From positions 1 to 43,322 of the forward strand of contig VGKS01000003.1 in assembly GCA_016866935.1 (NCBI GenBank): a stretch of 43,322 bases of DNA. The letters are read 5' to 3'. The position numbers were made by a program, and so were the translations under genes. Every line of letters starts with the position of its first letter. Positions within the stretch are counted from its first letter, which is position 1. The notes beneath the pieces were generated by a model, which made no database searches, was not told the origin of the DNA, and saw only the letters and a program-made list of their open reading frames with translations. Positions 39,934 through 43,322 of the stretch are shown here, piece by piece. The DNA comes from Candidatus Pacearchaeota archaeon (GTDB taxonomy: Archaea; Nanobdellota; Nanobdellia; Pacearchaeales; GW2011-AR1).

Positions 39934-40454
39934 GGGAATGTAATGCTTATGCAAGGTTCAATTTCTATTTTGTCTGCAACAGAGCAAACATCTCCAGAAC
40001 TAGTTAGAGCGGATATCTCAGCCTTATTATATAATTTATTTACAACATATGTTCTCTGACCACTTATAGCTGGAAATGTAATTGCCCCGTTATAGGTACC
40101 ACCCATGGGTTTTAAACTTAGATCCGAAAATCCCTGAAATATTTCAAGAACATCAGAATTACCCTTACTATCTATTAAACCAATTCTGACTGCGGATATT
40201 CCTTCCTTATTTACTTTTACAGAGAATCCTGTTTCATTCGTTCCTCCAGTAGGTGAAACTATATAACAATTAAATTGGCTTTCAGGAAATTCTACTCCTT
40301 CAAAAATATCAAGACATTCTTTACTCTCTCCTAGAGAATTATTTACAAAAGGCACAACAACAGAAAATACTATCCCTCCTATTACTATTGTCAAAACAAG
40401 AAGTAAAACTGTAGCAACAACCGGACTAACAGCTTTTCTGAAAATCATCACCAT
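39930..40454 (-). CDS. Archaeal type IV pilin
   Basis: Start at the ATG at 40454 (MVMIFRKAVSPVVATVLLLV). A TATA-like box lies 27 bases upstream; an ATG two codons later is also possible. FRKAVSPVVATVLLLVLTIVI is the archaeal class III pilin leader/helix (cleavage before AVSP or after KA). The ectodomain has four cysteines and Asn-X-Thr sites. 174 residues. Confidence 0.85.
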   Translation of the reverse strand: MVMIFRKAVSPVVATVLLLVLTIVIGGIVFSVVVPFVNNSLGESKECLDIFEGVEFPESQFNCYIVSPTGGTNETGFSVKVNKEGISAVRIGLIDSKGNSDVLEIFQGFSDLSLKPMGGTYNGAITFPAISGQRTYVVNKLYNKAEISALTSSGDVCSVADKIEIEPCISITFP

Positions 40455-40475
40455 ATTCAATAAGACAAAAACTTC

Positions 40476-40485
40476 TTTTTATATC
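40476..40485 (-). promoter_or_regulatory. TATA box for pilin at 39930-40454
   Basis: GATATAAAAA on the minus strand, about 27 bases before the ATG at 40454. Confidence 0.5.
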
Positions 40486-40489
40486 TTTT

Positions 40490-40990
40490 CTAAGGAGTAT
40501 AAACGATAGTCTGTCCATCTTTTTCAGGACATGTATAAGCAATCTTTGTGCTTTCTTTTTCTGCAAGAAGTTTAGGTATTATTCTGAACTTATCTCCCGA
40601 ACTTAAAGTATTAGTTATGCAAACGTAAGACGATTTTCCTACCGTAACTGTTCCCCCAACAAAAGTCTGATCGGCAAGAACAAGACTATCAATACTTCCC
40701 ATAGAATCGTCGTATTTCAGAACTTTAATCCCATATATCGGAACATTTCCTATATTGTTTATGTCAATTGCCCAATTACTTTCACTAATACATTGACTTG
40801 CAGTAGGAGCTATCTGTACTTCAAAGTTAACATCCTCACAAGAACTTTCAACAACTCTATCTCCCTTTGTAGCACTTTCAGATAAGAATCCTCTAGCCCA
40901 AATAAATATTATAGTAGCAAGAACAATTACTATTACAATAAGTAAAACAGTAGCGACAACCGGACTAACCCCTTTTTTACCCTTTATCAT
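40490..40990 (-). CDS. Archaeal type IV pilin
   Basis: MIKGKKGVSPVVATVLLIVI is a textbook archaeal pilin N-terminus, with cleavage after KKG and the VSPVVATVLL motif. The helix continues to about residue 34 (FIWARGF). The ectodomain has four cysteines and is beta-rich. 166 residues. A TATA box 26 bases before the ATG suggests it can be transcribed alone. Confidence 0.87.
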   Translation of the reverse strand: MIKGKKGVSPVVATVLLIVIVIVLATIIFIWARGFLSESATKGDRVVESSCEDVNFEVQIAPTASQCISESNWAIDINNIGNVPIYGIKVLKYDDSMGSIDSLVLADQTFVGGTVTVGKSSYVCITNTLSSGDKFRIIPKLLAEKESTKIAYTCPEKDGQTIVYTP

Positions 40991-41011
40991 AAATAAGTAA
41001 GAGATTATTGT

Positions 41012-41019
41012 TTTATATA
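41012..41019 (-). promoter_or_regulatory. TATA box for pilin at 40490-40990
   Basis: TATATAAA on the minus strand, centred about 26 bases before the ATG at 40990. Confidence 0.65.
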
Positions 41020-41038
41020 TCTTGACATCAATACCTAA

Positions 41039-41572
41039 TCAAGGGGCCATGCAAACAATAGTCTTTGTAACAACGGCATTAGGGCACAAAACAGGCTTAT
41101 TATCAATCCATACAACCGGTTGAACACTTATTTCTTGAGAGACAGTAGGCACAGGGCTATAAGTATAATCTCCGCAGAATTTCTCTCCAGGCTTCAAAAC
41201 TCCGGATGCCCCGTTACATATAGATATAATATTTGTAGGATCGTTTGGAGGATTCAAATCAGTCCTGTATACTCTGTTGTAATCTCCAATTTTAATAAAA
41301 GCTCCCTCGACGTTGAATAATCCTCTATTAGTCATATTTAAATCAATGTTAACATAGGTTGGAATTGTAGCATCGTTCCAAACACATTTTACAGAATCAA
41401 TTGTTAGTTGAATATCTACTTCGCATTCAGGTCTCTCGTCAGGCAAATAAAGTTTCAAATAAAAGAATACTGCTGTAGATAGAGACACTGCAATTGCTAT
41501 TAACAAAACATATCCTACCATTATACTGACAGCCTTTTTATTCAACCGTAACAAATTTTTCTCCTTCCTCAT
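41039..41572 (-). CDS. Archaeal pilin-like protein
   Basis: NKKAVSIMVGYVLLIAIAVS carries the class III leader and helix. The ectodomain has six or more cysteines. The ATG at 41572 overlaps the upstream gene by 35 bases. A GGAAGGAG just after this ATG would suit a TTG start at 41554 or 41545, giving a shorter and more typical leader (LNKKAVS). The start is therefore uncertain. 177 residues from the ATG. Confidence 0.8.
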   Translation of the reverse strand: MRKEKNLLRLNKKAVSIMVGYVLLIAIAVSLSTAVFFYLKLYLPDERPECEVDIQLTIDSVKCVWNDATIPTYVNIDLNMTNRGLFNVEGAFIKIGDYNRVYRTDLNPPNDPTNIISICNGASGVLKPGEKFCGDYTYSPVPTVSQEISVQPVVWIDNKPVLCPNAVVTKTIVCMAP

Positions 41573-42056
41573 TTTTAGCTAATACAAAATAAAAGTTTTG
41601 TCCTGGTTTTAATTCAAAAGTATAATCAACACCATCAATTCTTATTCTTACGCTATTAGAAGAGCTAATGTATTCGGCTTCAATTTGGTTTCCACTAGCG
41701 ATATTTATTGACGCATAGGTGCTCCCTAAGATAGTCACCCCGATAACATTTATATGATTATAATAATAAGCGTAAACCTTACTATCATTTCCATATACAA
41801 AAGCCACATCATGGTCTCCAATAGACTCGCTATAATTGCTAAGTAACTCAGATGCAAGCCTGCTTATATTAGGTTCAGCCTTAATGACTCCATAATCTAA
41901 AACTCTCTTAGTTTCAAAGCTTATTTCATCACTCAAGTCAAAAAAAGCTTCAGGCTCTTCTCTTACAGTACTTTCATTTGATATTCTCACAAGGCTAATA
42001 AGTATTCCAGCAATTATAAGCGCAGCCATCAAAAACACCTGTCCTCTTTTATTCAT
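41538..42056 (-). CDS. Pilin-like protein, first gene of pilus operon
   Basis: Start at the ATG at 42056, one codon inside a TTG, with a TATA-like box about 27 bases upstream. MNKRGQVFLMAALIIAGILI has the KRG leader and a hydrophobic helix, though without the VSPVVAT core. The ectodomain (about 145 residues) lacks cysteine and has several Asn-X-Ser sites. It overlaps the next gene. Probably a minor pilin or pseudopilin. Confidence 0.75.
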   Translation of the reverse strand: MNKRGQVFLMAALIIAGILISLVRISNESTVREEPEAFFDLSDEISFETKRVLDYGVIKAEPNISRLASELLSNYSESIGDHDVAFVYGNDSKVYAYYYNHINVIGVTILGSTYASINIASGNQIEAEYISSSNSVRIRIDGVDYTFELKPGQNFYFVLAKNEEGEKFVTVE

Positions 42057-42078
42057 CAAATTTCAAAGTCAAAAGAAG

Positions 42079-42086
42079 TTTTTAAA
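42079..42086 (-). promoter_or_regulatory. TATA-like box for the pilus operon
   Basis: TTTAAAAA on the minus strand, centred about 27 bases before the ATG at 42056. It lies 10 bases beyond the 3' end of the SRP RNA. Confidence 0.5.
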
Positions 42087-42096
42087 CCATTACTAA

Positions 42097-42361
42097 AAGC
42101 GTAGGCGGGGAGCTTGCTTGACATCAAAAACTCGTTTGACCTTCTACCATCCTCGGAATTGTTTTCTGCAAGCACCGAGGCTTCTGCTTAGGGCTGCTCC
42201 GATCAAGGCCTGACCCATTTCACAGGAGCACGGTCGAACAGGACAACTCCTCAACGTCTGGTAAAAGACGAGAGTTTGAACGCTACACGTACTCCTTTAA
42301 GTTCACTTGAAGCCCGCGGGTGTTACAGCACAGGGCTAACGTGCCAACTCGCCTACGGCGA
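42097..42361 (-). ncRNA. Archaeal 7S signal recognition particle RNA
   Basis: RNA scaffold of the signal recognition particle, about 265 bases. Helix 1 pairs the ends: GTAGGCG near the 5' end with CGCCTAC near the 3' end. The Alu domain has the conserved TGTAAC. Helix 8 carries GGGTCAGG and GGAGCAGCCC, the SRP54-binding core with the AGCAG side. The distal CCTCGG pairs with CCGAGG as helix 6-like structure. The apical loop of helix 8 is not the usual GNRA. Ends are approximate; a TATA-like box lies about 24 bases upstream. Confidence 0.92.
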
Positions 42362-42378
42362 GTTAACCTCTATAGAGT

Positions 42379-42388
42379 TTTTAATACT
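42379..42388 (-). promoter_or_regulatory. TATA-like box for SRP RNA
   Basis: AGTATTAAAA on the minus strand, centred about 24 bases before the predicted 5' end of the RNA. Confidence 0.5.
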
Positions 42389-42420
42389 TTCTAATATATT
42401 ATCTATTTAAATAAGTAAAG

Positions 42421-42431
42421 ATTTAAATATA
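42421..42431 (+). promoter_or_regulatory. TATA box for vapBC
   Basis: ATTTAAATATA centred about 25 bases before the ATG at 42451. Confidence 0.6.
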
Positions 42432-42450
42432 TCTATATCTTATCCAAAAT

Positions 42451-42687
42451 ATGGGTGTAATAACTATCAGCTTAGACGATGCAATAGAAGAGAAATTAAG
42501 GAAAATAGCAGTAGCTAGATTTAGAAAAAAGAAAGGTTATTTGGCAAAAGCAATTTCAGAAGCATTAAATGAGTGGGCTTCAAAGATGGAGCAGGAAAGT
42601 ATGTCTAAAGCAATATCTATATTGTTAGATGGGGTAAATTTAGGCGGGATTGTTTCCAAGAAAAGAGAGGATTTGCATAAAAGATGA
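42451..42687 (+). CDS. vapB: VapB-type antitoxin (ribbon-helix-helix)
   Basis: The N-terminal strand GVITISLDDAIEEKLRKIA and KKGYLAKAISEALNEW form a ribbon-helix-helix DNA-binding fold that should dimerise and repress its own promoter. The C-terminal part (about 45-78) would wrap the toxin. 78 residues. It overlaps the PIN toxin gene by four bases, the standard antitoxin-first order. Confidence 0.85.
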   Translation: MGVITISLDDAIEEKLRKIAVARFRKKKGYLAKAISEALNEWASKMEQESMSKAISILLDGVNLGGIVSKKREDLHKR

Positions 42688-43112
42688 ATGCAATTATAGA
42701 CACAAACATCATAGCATATGCTTACGATTTATCAGAGCCCCTAAAGAGAGAAAAATGCCTCCAGATAGTGCAGGCAATATTTGAAGGGAAAAAAACAGCA
42801 TATATAACCAATCAGATACTCGGGGAATTATTTTATACATTAACAAGAAATTTTAATAAGCCGCTAGAAAAAGAAGCATCTAAACTAATAGTAAGCTCCA
42901 TCATCTCTTCAAATAATTGGACTAAATTAGATTACGACTCCAAAACTATTGATAAAGCAATTAACCTATCTAATAATTATAATATTTCATTCTGGGACTG
43001 CGTAATATCTGCGACAATGATTGAGAACAGCATATTTACAATATATACAGAAAACGAAAAAGATTTCAATAAAATCCCAGGCATTAAAGTAATTAATCCC
43101 TTATCTGTCTAA
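42684..43112 (+). CDS. vapC: VapC-type PIN-domain ribonuclease toxin
   Basis: PIN-domain RNase. The acidic site is visible: D6 in IIDTNIIAYA, a glutamate in NQILGELFYTL, the aspartate of SFWDCVISATM and a late aspartate in ENEKDFNKIPGI. 142 residues is usual. It would cut RNA (often tRNA or rRNA in this family) when the antitoxin is lost. The stop overlaps the end of a convergent small gene by three bases. Confidence 0.9.
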   Translation: MNAIIDTNIIAYAYDLSEPLKREKCLQIVQAIFEGKKTAYITNQILGELFYTLTRNFNKPLEKEASKLIVSSIISSNNWTKLDYDSKTIDKAINLSNNYNISFWDCVISATMIENSIFTIYTENEKDFNKIPGIKVINPLSV

Positions 43113-43279
43113 TCAACATTTTCATAAATTTGTTCTTTAATATCGATTAAATCCTTAGTAAGATATTCCCTATTTTTTCCCTTTTTATCTTTAGTTTTTT
43201 TAGATAATAATAGTAGGGACAATAAGATTATAATAAAAACAAAAGTATTCAAAATTAAAATATATTCAAGAATGTTCAT
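43109..43279 (-). CDS. One-helix membrane protein, 56 aa
   Basis: MNILEYILILNTFVFIIILL continues as one hydrophobic helix to about residue 26. A basic stretch (SKKTKDKKGKN) and a polar tail follow. The N-terminus should be outside and the tail inside by the positive-inside rule. Support: a TATA box 27 bases before the ATG. It converges on vapC. Function unknown. Confidence 0.65.
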   Translation of the reverse strand: MNILEYILILNTFVFIIILLSLLLLSKKTKDKKGKNREYLTKDLIDIKEQIYENVD

Positions 43280-43300
43280 GAATTTGATTAAAATTTAGTC

Positions 43301-43310
43301 TATATTTAAA
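43301..43310 (-). promoter_or_regulatory. TATA box for the one-helix membrane protein
   Basis: TTTAAATATA on the minus strand, centred about 27 bases before the ATG at 43279. Confidence 0.6.
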
Positions 43311-43322
43311 GATTATTATGTC

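Noticed and set aside
42097-42361. RNase P RNA
   Set aside because: The TCAGG/AGCAGCC helix 8 core and TGTAAC Alu motif identify SRP RNA; the RNase P core GAGGAAAGTC-type motif is absent.
1-43322. CRISPR arrays, transposases, tRNA and rRNA genes
   Set aside because: None seen: no regularly spaced repeats, no transposase motifs, and no tRNA T-arm consensus in the gaps.

Overview
The window is AT-rich and archaeal. It carries an archaeal-type exosome (Rrp4, Rrp41, Rrp42), 20S proteasome alpha and beta subunits, RNA polymerase subunit K, SBDS, the RNase P protein Pop5, Mre11-Rad50, an FttA-type beta-CASP factor, a class I CCA-adding enzyme, RtcB with archease, an archaeal pilus locus and a 7S SRP RNA. 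Many start codons lie 23-29 bases downstream of a TATA box with no ribosome binding site, which points to leaderless transcripts. Small compact genes, a split pilus platform and many short orphan genes suggest a DPANN-type archaeon (Pacearchaeota/Woesearchaeota-like). This placement is inferred from gene content, not from a phylogeny.

Layout. (1) 1-9.7 kb, almost all minus strand: rpsB, a 2H phosphoesterase, enolase, then a proteasome/exosome/RNase P set (pop5, psmA, SBDS, rrp4, rrp41, rrp42, rpoK). A sigma-70 region-4-like protein and a membrane-anchored HtrA-like protease sit among them, as does a strongly structured stretch (6234-6402) that looks like an undescribed RNA. (2) 9.7-10.2 kb: two gene remnants. 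(3) 10.2-21.8 kb, plus strand: RNase J, a UBA-like membrane protein, a HemK-type methylase, mre11-rad50, psmB, FttA, a HAD phosphatase, a presenilin-type protease, a frameshifted small gene, a TrmB regulator and two orphans. (4) 21.7-29.7 kb, minus: cca, the oapC/oapB/oapA trio and two large secreted, membrane-anchored surface proteins. (5) 29.7-32.7 kb, minus: rtcB, archease and two pilin-like genes, divergent from a plus-strand gene that closely resembles the ArmA/RmtB 16S rRNA methyltransferases. (6) 33.5-35.4 kb, minus: a three-gene operon of a small membrane protein, a CooC/MinD-type ATPase and a cysteine-bearing protein, with an inverted repeat over the predicted start of transcription. 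(7) 35.5-42.1 kb, minus: a pilus operon (four pilin-like proteins, one further pilin, a secretion ATPase, a coiled-coil peptide and two platform proteins). (8) 42.1-43.3 kb: SRP RNA, a VapBC pair and a one-helix membrane protein.

Functionally the window is dominated by RNA processing and decay (exosome, RNase J, FttA, Pop5, RtcB/archease, 2H enzyme, CCA enzyme), protein turnover (proteasome, HtrA-like and presenilin-like proteases) and the cell surface. I saw no tRNA, rRNA, insertion sequence or CRISPR array.
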